Shown: one piece after another, positions 9,747-21,900 of the stretch
Position numbering within the stretch: position 1 is the first letter of the stretch
Layout: each line of letters begins with the position of its first letter
NCBI RefSeq assembly: GCF_910592395.1
Contig: NC_088319.1
Coordinates: forward strand, 6,264,001 to 6,324,000
DNA length: 60,000 nucleotides
Source of the DNA: Lineus longissimus
Lineage: Eukaryota > Nemertea > Pilidiophora > Heteronemertea > Lineidae
Direction: 5' to 3'
The notes under the pieces: model-generated
What the model was told of the DNA's origin: nothing
The model's database searches: none
The model's input: the letters and a program-made list of their open reading frames with translations, nothing else
Program-made: the position numbers and the translations under genes

Positions 9747-10815
9747 GCGGCGTCGTCGTCGTCGTCGTCGTCGTCCGTCGTCCGTTAGCAGGGCACGTTT
9801 CGTAACTGTTAGAGCTATTGAGTTGAAACTTGGTACACATGTACCCTTATGTAATGACACCTGGGAGACCAAGTTTCGGTCCGATTCGTTTCATGGTTTG
9901 GCCACCAGGGGGCCAAACGTTAAAAGTGAAAATATGCAATATCTCCCTCAATAGTAGTCGGGAAATTTTGAAAAAAATATGGTAGGTACTTCTAGCAAAG
10001 GTGCATCATATATCCTCCGGGTTTTTGATTTGACCTCCTTTTCAAGGTCACAGAGGTCAAATGGTGTAAATTGGCCGTTAGGATGTAACGATGGCACGTT
10101 TCTAAACTGCAATGACTATTGATACCAAATTTGGTACACATTTACCCCTTAGTCAGCTGATCTCAGGGACCGAAGTTTGGTCCAATATGATTCACCACTT
10201 GACCACCAGGGGGCAAAATCCAAAAACCTTAAAAATGTGATTATTCCTTAACTTCTTGCCCGATTGCCACCAATTTGATATCATGGGTACATCTAACCAC
10301 CATACAGTATATGTCACACAGGTTTTTAATTTGACCTTCTTGTCAAGGTCACAGAGGTCAAATGGCGTAAATTCGCCGTCAGGCCGTAACAATGGCACGT
10401 TTCTTAACTGCAATGACTATTGATCACAAATTAAGTACACATGTACCCCTTGGTCAGGTGATCTCAGGTACCGAAGTTTGGTGCGATCTGATTTGCCGTT
10501 TGGCCTCCAGGGAGGGGACCAAATCCTAAATTCTTCAAAATGCCATTATTCCTAGTAATGACTTGCCCGATTGGCACCAATTTTATATCATAGGTACATC
10601 TAATTCTAACAACCATTCAATGTGTCACCCGGGTCTTCTTTGATTTGACCTACTTTTCAAGGTCACAGAGGTCGAATGTACTGTAAATTGGCCATTTTGG
10701 GGAAATTGTAATTGCTTGGACCTACATCAAACCTAACACTACATGACACAAGACCATGCTCTTTATCCATCTTTCCTCCACATGAGGTGAGCACAATGGC
10801 CCTGGCCATTTCATT
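9634..10815 (-). mobile_element. HINE-like element A1 (terminal hairpin plus GTC microsatellite), 1.18 kb
   Basis: One end has a 10-bp-stem hairpin (AGCTCACCTC, loop, GAGGTGAGCT, starting at 9639) next to a T-run. A long GTC/CGT microsatellite follows (about 9,688-9,785). The other end (about 10,785-10,815) has GAGGTGAGC, a subterminal repeat of the hairpin arm. There is no coding sequence. Internal blocks such as TTGACC..AAGGTCACAGAGGTCAAAT recur. A terminal hairpin, microsatellite and subterminal inverted repeats without target duplication are the published hallmarks of non-autonomous Helentrons (HINEs). It splits the end of LINE ORF2. A near-identical copy lies at 17,776-24,585. Confidence 0.6.
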
Positions 10816-12417
10816 ATTATAGGAACCCAAAATTTCATTTTTGTAGTATGTTGAAAAGGATTTTAAGCTAAAATTTGAGTGGAGTTTGTTTTGAGTTTGT
10901 TTTGAGAGAGAATTATATAATTTAGTTAAACTGTATCGTGGTGTCATTTTGGCATATTCGTGTCTTACATTTGGTATTTTAAATTTATCATTAATTCTTG
11001 TGGGATAGTTATGAACATCACTGTTAAATGAGAAAAAATTGTGCATGAAGTACACTGGTAAATCCTTTTTAAGAGAAATTTTATTTCAATTAATTTGTGT
11101 AAGTCCGGTAGTTTGAGTAGTTTCAGCTTTATGAATAAAGGGTCAGTGTGACTAATAGGATGACTGAGAGTAATGGCACGAATAGCTTTCTTTTGTAATT
11201 TTAAAATTTCGTTGTGATCATAGCCCCAAGATAATATTTGATAGTTGAGATGAGCAGAGATAAGAGAGTGGTAAATCGTTATTAGAATTTTCTGTGGAAT
11301 AAAATGTTTTAAATAATTGATAATGCCGGTTGCCCTTGATATTTTTTTTGAAATATGATTTATATGTGAAGTCCAAGTAAGATCCTTATTTATAAGTAAT
11401 CCAAGGAAGTTAAACGATTCAACACATTCAAGTTTCGTGCCTTCAATTTGTAAATCTAGGATGCCATTAAAAATTTTGTGTGTTCGTTCAAAGATCATAA
11501 ATTTAGTTTTTGAGATATTTAAAGATTTTTTTTTTTTGCTTTTAACCAGTTTGCTATGTTTAATAGCTCGGTGTTTAATATGTGGTTTACCTTGGTAGAG
11601 AAAGAATGTAATTCGCTAAGTGAAGTTGTATCGCCCGCAAACATTATAAAATTGAAGAATTTACTTGCTTTGTTTAGATCATTGATGTAAATGGTAAAAA
11701 GGAGAGGCCCTAAGATCGACCATTGGGGTACACCCGTTTTAATGACAGCATGGTCGGAGGTGTAACCAGAGAAATCAACATATTGACGTCTGTTGGATAT
11801 ATAAGTTTTCATGAGATTTAGAGCAGAGTCAGTAAGACCGTAAAGGCTAAGTTTATGTAATAAGATATTATGATCCAATGTATCGAAAGCCTTGGACAGA
11901 TCCATAAATATGGCAATTGATTTCTTGTTGTTATCCAAGGTTTTAGTTATTCTATCAATTAACTCTGCTGCGGCGAGGTCTGTTGAGTGTTTTTTTCGGA
12001 AACCATATTGACTTTCAAAGATTATTTTGTTGTCGACGAGATATTTAGTGAGTTGATCATGTATGATTCTTTCATAGATTTTTGAGATTGATGGAAGAAG
12101 GGATATTGGCCGGTAGTTGTTAAATGAATCTTTTTCCCCTTTTTTAAATAACGGAATAACTTTTGCTATTTTAAGATTGTCTGGGAAAATGCCTGATTCA
12201 AGAGAGCGGTTTACTAAAGCTGTGACAATGTCAAGAATTTCAAATTTGCACATTTTTAAGAGTTTAGTGGATATACCATCCCAGCCACTGCTAGGTTTCG
12301 GATTTAGATTGTCAATTACTTTAGCAATATCCATTCGGTTTATTTTCGTAAATTGAAAGGTCTTATCTCTTTGATTATCAAGGTAATGTTTGAAATCAGT
12401 GGTGATAGGCTTTATGT
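10816..12417 (-). pseudogene. LINE ORF2, reverse transcriptase and C-terminal region
   Basis: The frame begins mid-protein at the HINE-B junction (KPITTDFKHYL) and runs through KPSSGWDGIS, KVIPLFKKG, YRPISLLPSISKIYERI, QYGFRKKHST, IFMDLSKAFDTLDHNILL, GVPQWSILGPLLFTIYIND and FAGDTTS. These are RT blocks 0-5 in order. The catalytic FADD is FAGD here, losing one of the two metal-binding aspartates. Downstream, FNFLGLLINKDLTWTSHI and the thumb/C-terminal region follow after a frameshift in an A-run (about 11,520), with a second frameshift near 11,060. Translation stops at the next inserted element at 10,815. It is non-functional. Confidence 0.85.
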
Positions 12418-12476
12418 TTTTTAGCTCAGCTGAAAAGCTGAGCTATTCATATGAGTAAATGGTAGAATGAGTGTCC

Positions 12477-12519
<43 letters not shown>

Positions 12520-12924
12520 CGTTAAACAGGCACGTTTCAAAACTATGGCGGATAGGCGATAGATTTTCCCTCTGAGGCGTTGAGACCCTTCAGGACTCCT
12601 GAATAGACCAAATGTGGGTCCGGCAGGATGAGCGGTTTGGCCACTAGGTGGCACCGAGCGAAATTTTCCAAAAACTTTTCCAGCAGCTGATTTCTCAGTT
12701 GGGGATCATGAATCAAATCTAATTTTATGGAGCAAAGCTTTCTCTTTCATTATCAATAGGCGTAGTTCATGAATTTCTCACCAGGTGGTGTTACTGGCGC
12801 AATTTAGTGAGCACCCCCCAAGAAGAGCATTTTAAATTTCGCGCGAGTTATCCCACGTCCAATCACACATGCAGCGAACGTCACGTCTTATCTCGAGTCT
12901 GCGCAGTTCAGACGTAAGGAGACC

Positions 12925-13713
12925 ATGCTATGGAATAGATCGCGTTCTGTCAATTCAGAGGTAAGTTCTCATTAAATTCACAATTTCATTGGCGATAATA
13001 TTTGGCTGCTTGTGTTATTGCATGTTGATGACATTAGGGAAGGCTTGGATTGTTTAATTGGATGTGATTAGGCCTAATTTGAAATAGTTCGTCGACGATC
13101 GTCGAAAAACGATCTGCGAAATGCAGCTTGGTTGGTCTGAGAAACGATGTCAAAGTCCGGCTTTAAATCATGGATTTCTCAACAAATAACTCTTGTCACA
13201 TAGCAGAACTAATGTGAATAAACAAGACAATAATAAACATCGTTCTGATATCATCGGGTAAGGTTGCCAATGTACATAAACAGTGTAATTGAGGATCGAC
13301 GCCAGCGATTTGAAATGTCAACAAACAATAAATGCGATATGATACACACTGACACTTGCACACTGTACATAGCACAATGCTTCAAACGGGGCCGATTCAT
13401 CACTCTTATCACAATGTATTCCCAATCATATCAATGAACTTCCTTGATCATTCGGCCCTAGCGCCTTATCAGTTGTTGTTGGCCTTGTATTTGATATAAA
13501 ACTTGGCTAGCTTACCTATTCTATCAAAATTAAAATGTTATCTCCTCACCTCATCATGTTTTGCAGGACAGGAATGATCTGCAGCTGCATTTGAACATAT
13601 TTGGTGACCACATCTCAAAGATGACCAAGAGAGAGGATCGAGCTATGACTTTGCACATCCCATCGACTTCGGTGTTCACCAGTGCAATTATCAGAAGAGC
13701 CAGGCAATTCTAG
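12925..13713 (+). CDS. Small two-exon reading frame inside HINE-B, 60 aa, unknown
   Basis: Exon 1 (12,925-12,960) begins MLWNRSRSVNSE and ends in a strong donor, GAG then GTAAGT. Exon 2 (13,567-13,713) follows TTTTGCAG and continues in frame as DRNDLQLHLNIFGDH to RRARQF and TAG. An AATAAA lies at 13,758-13,763. The combination of in-phase splice sites, a stop and a poly(A) signal is gene-like, but the protein is basic, short and unrecognised. It may be a non-coding transcript or a captured host exon pair. Confidence 0.3.
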
Positions 13714-13892
13714 TATTCAAGTATTTCATTCTGTAATACTTACCTCAAAATTTACTAAATAAAGAAAACCGCATGTGGCAGTTGGTTAAAAAAATCAAGT
13801 CTATCTGTTTAAAGTTTTTACTTGCTATCATTATTATCAACATTTCAATGGTGGCATTCTGCTAAGGTTTGTTAAGAGTTTCACTTGACTTA

Positions 13893-15248
13893 AGCAGGGT
13901 GTACACTAGTAAAATATTAGCAACATTTTACCAACATTTTACCAACATTTTACCAACATTTTACCAACATTTTACCAACATTTTACCAACATTTTTACAA
14001 CAATTTTGCAACAAGCCCTTCAAGGCCCTGTGTTCACTAGCAACAAAATTGCAACAAATTCGCAACATTTTTACAACATGTTGGTAAATTGTTGCAAACT
14101 TTTTAGTGGGAACAAAGGGAAATAGGTATTTTGGAGGGAAAATGGATGATTCCAAGGAGAGAAGATGTGTTTTGAGTGCTTCTGCAGCAATTTTAGCTGT
14201 CATTGTTGAGAGACGGAAGAGGCGGCGAAATAACCAAAGAGAATATGGACCAGGCCCTGGATCAAAATGAGGGTGGATGATGGGGCATACCACTGCCTGT
14301 TAAGGCCGCGTATCCATAGGGTATGCCCTTGTGTAGTGTGGCGTTATGGCGTAACAGCCTTGTGACCTGGCACTATGCCCTGAGTCTCCATTGGATATTC
14401 CTTTTTGGTCATGTAGGCCTTTGTAGTCCTCATTTCGCAGCGGTCAATCGCGTTTATCCGCACGCTGTCATTATTTCAGAAGACAATTTCTTATGAATAT
14501 TGAAAATAAAAATACAAGTAACTTGTATTTTCACTTGCAACATCAAATTGACATGTACATGTATATAAAACCTGACTTTTAAGCAAAAAATTACAGGTTC
14601 GTGCTCGTTATGATAATCATCAGTTTCGGGGTCCCAGAGTTGTTCCCGTTGATGAACCTCTTGAATTAATTTCGCCTCAGACATTGCTTCCGTGTTGTTC
14701 ACTCGCAAAAGAATGGACATGTTCAATCCCAATATGGGCCTATATTCCCAATCCACAGTGCATATAAGCCCGCAATGTGACACGGCATAACCTATGGGAA
14801 CGATCAATAACACCAACGAAGGTTCATTGTCCGTGTGGCGCGCCAGGCGGTAAAAAGGGAATGTTGTGCAGGGCACGGAACAGCCTATGGATACGCAGCC
14901 TAAAGGAGTTGCGGCTGACTGACAAGCCGTCACACAAAAACTTCTAGAAAAGGTTTCATCACCCTACGAAGCAAGACACTCACTTGAGAGTTGCTATACC
15001 TGCTTCTTGTTCAAGTCACATGAACTCCGGTAGATCACATGACGCAAATCCTATTTCTGATTGGCTGAAGAGTTTGCAACATTTTTACAACATGCAACAA
15101 AGAATTGCATTGCATTTAATTTGCAACAATTTTACAACATGTTGTAAGACGCGTTTTGCTCTGTACACACTGCGCAACATTTTTGCAACATTTGTTGCAA
15201 CTGGAAATGTAAAAATGTTGCTAATATTTTACTAGTGTACACAGGCCT
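13893..15248. mobile_element. PIF/Harbinger element (outer), TTA target duplication
   Basis: The ends AGCAGGGTGTACACTAG (left) and AGGCCTGTGTACACTAG (right, inverted) continue into TAAAATATTAGCAACATTT on both sides. TTA flanks both (13,890-13,892 and 15,249-15,251). Subterminal regions are arrays of ACCAACATTTT or TGCAACATTTT units (clearest at 13,924-13,990). A plus-strand reading frame (14,142-14,270) encodes RRCVLSASAAILAVIVE and RRKRRRN, resembling the start of a Harbinger transposase, then stops. A second Harbinger (14,304-14,900) is inserted in it. Confidence 0.75.
14304..14900. mobile_element. PIF/Harbinger element (inner, 597 bp), TAA target duplication
   Basis: Terminal inverted repeats GGCCGCGTATCCATAGG and GGCTGCGTATCCATAGG are flanked by TAA on both sides (14,301-14,303 and 14,901-14,903). 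A minus-strand frame inside reads MSEAKLIQEVHQREQLWD followed by PETDDYHN, which resembles the start of the MADF/Myb-like DNA-binding protein that Harbinger elements encode as their second gene. Only that first segment remains. Confidence 0.8.
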
Positions 15249-15842
15249 TTAGGCAATAATAGAGTTGGGTAGAGCATTTTGTTAATGTTACCCTTTTAGT
15301 TAGGGAAACTGGTGCCTTCTGCATTAGGTGGACCCCACTTACTCATCTGTCAGACCGGCCTCACACGTCGGCAGTAGAGTTTAAGGTCCAGTCTGCGAGA
15401 TTTACCCATTTCTACCCAGCCAAAAGCGGGTGATTGGGTTAGTCTCTTGTGTCTTGTTTCTTGTGTCCCGGTGCTGAAAGGATCCCTCCACAAGGGCAGA
15501 CTACATCCGGTGGCACTGAAGTATGGAAGAAAGACAGAAGACGACCAATTTGCGAAAAGGATCATCATCATCATCATCATGGTAACAGCTGAGGATGAAT
15601 CATGTTGCTGTGTGTAGAATTGATGGTCCAATATAGGTTAGGTTATCTGTTTGCGCACACATTGCAAGGGTGGAGCTTGCTTGAAGTAGATTGCGCCAGT
15701 CTACCGTAATTCACTGTTACACATCCAGAAGCTAATATCCTTAGGCTTTGAGTCCTTAGTTTACTAGAGTTTGACGAGTAATGTAATATATACGAACAAC
15801 GCAGCAACAACTCAGCTGAGCGCCAGGCCCTTGGGCCTCTTG

Positions 15843-17279
15843 TTGAAAGTTTAGGACCGATATTTACAAAGAAGTCATTGAAACCATTGGCTATAACTGT
15901 TTTATCGGTTGTTTGTACATTATTTACACTGAACGAACTTGGTATTTGTTCACCCTTATTGTTTGATTTTTTCTTTATGATCGAGTTTATATTTGACCAG
16001 GTTTTTCTGCTGTCATTCGCACATTTGTTGAATTGCTCAGTGTAGTACGACCTTTTTGCTCCATGAATGAGCCGTCTTAGAATCTTATTATAATTTCTGA
16101 GTTGATGATGTCTTGTTTCATAGAGTTGACAGTTTCTTGGAGTTCCTTTAAGTTTTTTGTAGAGTTTGTCCCTTTTCGTAATTGATTTGACAAGAGCGCT
16201 TGTAATCCAGGGTTCCTTTTTATGTCTATGTTTACTAAACTTAACAGATATCAGTGGAAGGTGTTTCTCTTTGCACTTGGTAATTATGGTATGAAATTTA
16301 TTGAAGCTATCATTTATGCTCAGCGTTGACCAAGTTGGATCATGATGGAGATTTGCTAGGGTAACACTTAGAGTTCTTTTAAAATTCATAATATTTTCAG
16401 TGTTGAATTTCCTGAATTGAATGTGTTTAGGATTGTTAGTTTCATTGCAAATCTTCCGGTCATCTTTTATTTCCAGGAAGTAAGGTTGATGGTCTGAAAA
16501 ACGATGGTTTAATATACCAGTTGATAGTGTTGTGAGTGTCTTTGAGAATCGACATAGGAAGTTGTCAATTAGAGTTGCACTATGTGGGGTTATTCGCGTC
16601 GGTCGGGTTATTGTTGGATAGATTGATAGTGTGAATAAGTTGTCGATGTAATCATTGATCGCCTTTTTTTCTTTGATTTTCAATAGATCAATGTTATAAT
16701 CTCCTGCTAAATAGCATTCGCTATTCATGTTTTTGAAATTTACCATCAGCTCGCTGAATTCATTTATAAATTGATAATAGTTTTCGTTTTTGTGCTGTGG
16801 CAACCTGTAGATGTTTCCTAGGATTATTCTACTTTGGTTAGTTGACTTCCCTTTGATTTCAATAAATAGATTTTCCCATGAGGTATGAGTTGGTAAGTTT
16901 GAAAGTATATTAAAATCATAGCCCTCTTTGATATAAATTGTAAGGCCTCCATGAGCGGAGCAGGTTCTTTGTTGGTGGACAGCAGTATAACCAGGGATTT
17001 TATAAAGGGAATCAGCAAGGGATTTGACTTTGATCCAGGTTTCTTGGAGGCAGATAGCGGTGTATTCAAATTTTTCCTTTTTTAAGCGTTCCAAATATAG
17101 TAGAATTTCATTAAATTTTGCGTTAAGACTTTGACAGTTCATGCTCAAGAATACAAGACTTTTTTGGGTATTAATTTTTAGAAGGTCATCATCTGAGATG
17201 TAAGGGGAGTCTTTTAGATTTATTAAAGGTTCCTGTGTGTTGTCTTCTGGGTCTATAAGAAAGTCAAGGAGAGATGTCA
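15843..17279 (-). pseudogene. LINE ORF2, apurinic-type endonuclease domain and linker
   Basis: The protein starts MTSLLDFLIDPEDN (Met at 17,280-17,278). It shows the endonuclease blocks in order: FLSMNCQSLNAK, AICLQETWI, AHGGLTIYI, ILGNIYRLP, CYLAGDYNIDLL, SATLIDNFL and RFSDHQPYF. After about residue 290 comes the linker with KEPWITSALVKSI, RDKLYKKLK and FNDFFVNIGPKLS. There the LINE ends and the sequence of the HINE-B element begins, giving an artificial tail. This 5' half is a single open frame, in better condition than the RT half. Confidence 0.85.
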
Positions 17280-17280
17280 T

Positions 17281-17775
17281 TAAGAGAGAACAAGTAGGTG
17301 TGGAGTGAACTGCCTAGAAAAGAAACAATGTATACGATTGTGTCAGTCATAAAATGACATAGTGGAGATGAAATAACAATATGTAAATTTATCCTGTACA
17401 TGTATATGGGCAAAGGAAACAGAATTAAAAGTGCTGAAAGGTTGGTTAACAATTGTGGAAAATAATGACGTGATAAATATTTACAGTTAAGATTTAAGTG
17501 ATAGATAAACATCAGTTGCTCGAAGAAGATGAGCCAGAAAAGGTATATCAAACTCATTGCGATTTGGTGAGATGAGGCTAGTTAGCAATATGGCAATAAA
17601 ATAAAAGTTCTGTACCTGTCACGTATTACGATCAAAAGCGTAAAGTCCGAATTATCTAGGTTCATATTTTTTAGAGTCCAATCTAAGAGAGCGAGTAGCT
17701 GAGTACATGTATCATGACATATTGGTTCAGAAAAGTCCACCGGAACTATGAACCAGAGTTAGAAATGGCTCTCAC
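17281..17775 (-). other. LINE inter-ORF region
   Basis: Sequence between the ORF2 start and the tandem array. It includes, at about 17,720-17,775, a partial unit of the 108-bp repeat seen at 24,586-25,250. That shows the array was continuous before the HINE-like element A2 was inserted. Confidence 0.5.
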
Positions 17776-17831
17776 TTTTTAGCTCACCTCTTAGCAGAGG
17801 TGAGCTTATCCCATACCGTGGCGTCCGTCGT

Positions 17832-17872
<41 letters not shown>

Positions 17873-18568
17873 CGTCGTCCGTTAGCAGGGCACGTTTCGT
17901 AACTGTTAGAGCTATTGAGTTGAAACTTGGTACACATGTACCCTTATGTAATGACACCTTGGAGACCAAGTTTCGGTTTGATTCGTTTCATGGTTTGGCC
18001 ACCAGGGGGCTAAACGTTAAAAGTGAAAATATGCAATATCTCCCTTAATAGTAGTCGGGAAACTTTGAAAAAAATATGGTAGGTACTTCTAGCAAAGGTG
18101 CATCATATATCCTCCGGGTTTTTGATTTGACCTCCTTTTCAAGGTCACAGAGGTCAAATGGTGTAAATTGGCCGTTAGGATGTAACGATGGCACGTTTCT
18201 AAACTGCAATGACTATTGATACTAAATTTGGTACACATTTACCCCTTAGTCAGGTGATCTCAGGGACCGAAGTTTGGTCCAATATGATTCACCACTTGAC
18301 CACCAGGGGGCAAAATCCAAAAATCTTAAAAATGTGATTATTCCTTAACTTCTTGCCCGATTGCCACCAATTTGATATCATGGGTACATCTAACCACCAT
18401 ACAGTATATGTCACACAGGTTTTTAATTTGACCTTCTTGTCAAGGTCACAGAGGTCAAATGGCGTAAATTCGCCGTCAGGCCGTAACTATGGCACGTTTC
18501 TTAACTGCAATGACTATTGATCACAAATTAAGTACACATGTACCCCTTGGTCAGGTGATCTTAGGTAC

Positions 18569-18727
18569 TAGTAGGATCATATCATAGAATAACCCCAAAA
18601 AAATTGCAAGAAAACGTTTTATGGTCTTATTCTCTAGATATTGGTCCAGAGAACAACATATCAAAAGTTGGCAGCAATTGGGCCTCCGCAAAGGGTCTAA
18701 ATATGACGTCAAACAAAATGGCCGCCA
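18569..18727. repeat. Left terminal inverted repeat of the Academ-like element
   Basis: It begins TAGTAGGATCATATC and is the inverted counterpart of 24,079-24,238, with a small deletion after the first ten bases and scattered differences. Confidence 0.8.
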
Positions 18728-18861
18728 TTTGACCAAAATTCCCAATATTTCACATATCGTTTGACATAAACAGTAGTGAACCACTTCAAACGTGCAACAC
18801 ACCGTAGAAAATATTGTCTTAGAAGTCATGCAATTGATATGTGGGTCCTGGAGTTATGTGA

Positions 18862-18889
18862 TGACGTCATGACGTCATCAATGACGTCA
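18862..18889. promoter_or_regulatory. Three TGACGTCA palindromes inside the left end
   Basis: TGACGTCA occurs at 18,862-18,869, 18,870-18,877 and 18,882-18,889. It is the CRE consensus bound by CREB/ATF factors, and could equally be a transposase-binding subterminal motif. The opposite end has a matching cluster. Confidence 0.5.
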
Positions 18890-18960
18890 TGATTGAAAAT
18901 TTGCAATCTGATGGTAAATTCAAATTTGTTAAACTTCAATTCGCATGAGATAGTCAATAA

Positions 18961-21900
18961 TCAGTCCTCATTTTCATCTAAAATAGGTGCATGGTTCATA
19001 TTTTCACAGTTCCCATCCTGACAAGGCCCACAAGCCCCTGTGCAGTCAAGTCCATACTTCTTGCAGCTACATCTAAGTGTGTTGCATCCAGCCGAACAGT
19101 TACAGTGAATCATTTTTAGCAGAATGTCAGGAGCTGGGTTATTGTCCATCATTACTGGTGTGACTTTGTCTCCTTCAACATTCCAACCCCAATTTGCAAG
19201 GTCCATGTTGTCATTATGACCCATCCATTGCATGACTTGAAGGTAGCTCCGTCGTGCGTGGTACTTCGTCGCCGAGGTTGTAGGGGGCAATCGCTCAGGT
19301 GTTACGAATGTCTTTGCGGTCGCCACTTTTTTGCAAAGATAGCTGTACCGCAATGATGCCAACGATTCACTTGTTCCGTTAAACAGAGCCACCATTGCTT
19401 TACACCCAGCACTTTCCACAGCAACCTTATCTGAGTTGTGAGCACAAAAAATCCTTGAACAGGTGCGCAAGACAGAATCGCCCTTGACGACCTTTTGAAA
19501 CACTGATTTCTTCCCAACACCAAAGATTCTAGAGGTAGTATCACATCCGGTGAATGCATGGGCAAACAACAAATCAGTACAAACATCATCCCCGAGTAGC
19601 TTCTTCAAAACTTTGATATTGTATACATTGGGCTTCCCTTTGTCTGAACGAAAGTAGAGTTCCTTACTGTCCATTCTACCATGATACAGAAGTAATATGA
19701 GAAGATCTGTGTCTTCTCCGATCAGGGTGGTTGATGTTGTGGTCGACATAGTGATAGCTGCTTTCACTATTTCCAAATCTGCATCCCCCTCTGCCTGCAC
19801 CACGTGACAGTCCTTTTGCCTCAAGCGCACCGTGACCATGTCAATTAGTGACTTCTTATTTTTTTCATTTGAAAGGAAATCGTCTTTCTTCCCCACAAAC
19901 TTAGTGGTCTCCGTGATATTGACTGTATTTTTCACATTTGTGGTCTTCCGTCGCTGGTGGGTGTTGTCCTTTGTGCTGGGTCCTCCATATCCGTCGAAGA
20001 CTACGGTTGCTTTTCCATACAGATCTATCGTAAAAGATGCATAATTAGCAGCAATTGAGCTGTAGGTGTTCCCTTCAGTCCATTTCAGCCGATGTAGGAG
20101 AGAACCTCCATCCAACACGTAGTGCTCAGTCTTGGGAATAGGCTGAACGACAGCATCATCAACAGAAGTAGCATGGTTCCGAATAGCCTCAAGAAGGGCA
20201 GGTTTGTCCGGCTTTCGTAGTCGATGTTTGCCTTCAAACAAGGAGGGTGGATATGGGGAAAGTTCGTGCTTCATCACTTCATCTAAGCTAAGTTCTCCAG
20301 ATTGCGACACTACCAGGAACCTCTGAAATAACAGAGCAGGATCAATTGTTCTGTCTTCAGCAACTTTGACAGCCCTTGCTGATGTCATGGTCTTCACCTT
20401 AGTGTTGCGTTTGTGGGAATACGAAAAAATCAACTGACTTTCCATTTTGGTAACCGTGTCCCTGCCAACAGTGAAACTGTCATCTACATTCACGTCATCA
20501 TCGGCATTTACCCCCGTAACAATGTTGCGCAATGTTGTTTCACCTGAGAACGGAGTATAGAGGCCAAGCATTGTGTCAAGCTTGGTCAGATCCTCTTTAT
20601 CCCGGACTATTCTTGCGGTAGTGGCTTCTCTGTGCTGTTCGCTAGTTGTATATCGCATTTCACAAAATTCTTGCATGGCGTAGTTATAGGTAGATGATAC
20701 GGGAGAAGACATTGTCCAGATAGCCCTTTGGTGTTCTGACATTCCACTTCCTCTTGTTAAACCCCCTGTACTTTTGAGTGATCTCATAAGAGTTTGTTCA
20801 ATGACTAAGTCACATCCAAGTCCAGCCCAGAAGTTGTTGCTTCGCCGGATGACATGGTATCCACGCATGAATTTCTGAAACACTTCAGGGTTTTCGACCT
20901 CTAAAGCTGTCATCTTTTGGAGATACAGATAGGCAGACTTCAGGTAATTCGGATGACCCGCGGCAGCAAATATTGGCAGACAATCTGATACGGCATGAAG
21001 GTGCATCTGCCATGATCCTGTGCGATCAGCCTCAATCAGCTCCCGCGCAATTCCCAACATTTGCATATAGCTCAACCAAAGTTTGCTCGTTTTGGAATTG
21101 TCCGACAATTCAGCTTTTATTGATGTCATTGAACTAACAAACTCATCCATGCCATCAGATGCAATCACTCTGGCGACATCTATAACACCTCTCTCTGCTT
21201 GACAGTACAACTGCTCAAGTTCCTCTATGATGCCTTCAAATCGTTGTTCACGTTCGATGATCTTTGAGATGATCTGGTTTGTTAGACACTGGTCAACAAG
21301 CAGATGTCCACGGAGTGCGCGATGTACCGCCTTCCCAGTCATCATGTGGATGACAGCGTTTTCCCCATAGATAGCCTCGAGCAAATCTTTCATTCCAGTG
21401 CCTTCCATCAACGTCCCGATTGCACCTAACAGGTTCATCAGTGTGTGGAAGCTCCCAAGCAGTAGCACAACATCTTTAACTGGGCTGTCGTCTTCATTCA
21501 CTATCTCCGAAGCTTTCCAAAAGAGCGGCTGATCGAAGGTGACTACGGGTGAGATGCTGTGCTTCGATGCAAGCTTGCTTATGAACTCTAATGTAGACAG
21601 GATGCATGTCCGGTCTCCAGGGTACATATCAATCATTGGCAAGAAAAGCACAGATGATTTTCCTGGGTGGACACGCTCACTGGTCAGAGTGTGCATCATT
21701 CCTTGCCAATTTGGGGTAGGTACATGGAATCTAAAGGACATCTCCCACAGCAAATCGATTTTGCGGTCATCGTTTTCCAGCAATGGCAACGGCTTGAATT
21801 TGATGTTGAGGCGCGCATACTTTGCGAAGCGATATTCTTTGATAGGGACTTTCGTCAGCTCCATGATGTTCAGTTCACACAGTTTTTTCCTAAGAATTAT

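Larger units (their letters stand above)
12418..15842 (-). mobile_element. HINE-like element B (hairpin plus GTCT microsatellite), carrying nested Harbingers
   Basis: The left end is T-run plus a hairpin AGCTCAGCT/AGCTGAGCT (12,423 onward), then a GTCT microsatellite (12,477-12,520), then CCGTTAAACAGGCACGTTTC, which parallels CCGTTAGCAGGGCACGTTTC at the same place in elements A1/A2. The right end (about 15,810-15,842) contains CTCAGCTGAG and GGCCTCTTG. So B is a longer relative of A with the same end design. It interrupts LINE ORF2 between GPKLS and KPITTD. Inside are a small two-exon reading frame (12,925-13,713) and a Harbinger element (13,893-15,248) with another inside it. The 15,249-15,842 part has no recognisable gene. 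Confidence 0.55.

Noticed and set aside
9619-9954. Arginine-rich ORFs on both strands over the GTC/CGT repeat (also 17,784-18,048)
   Set aside because: Translation of a microsatellite inside HINE-like elements; no coding signal outside the repeat.
14454-14933. 159-residue minus-strand ORF as one gene
   Set aside because: It crosses the end of the inner Harbinger; only the MSEAKLIQEV segment resembles a known domain.
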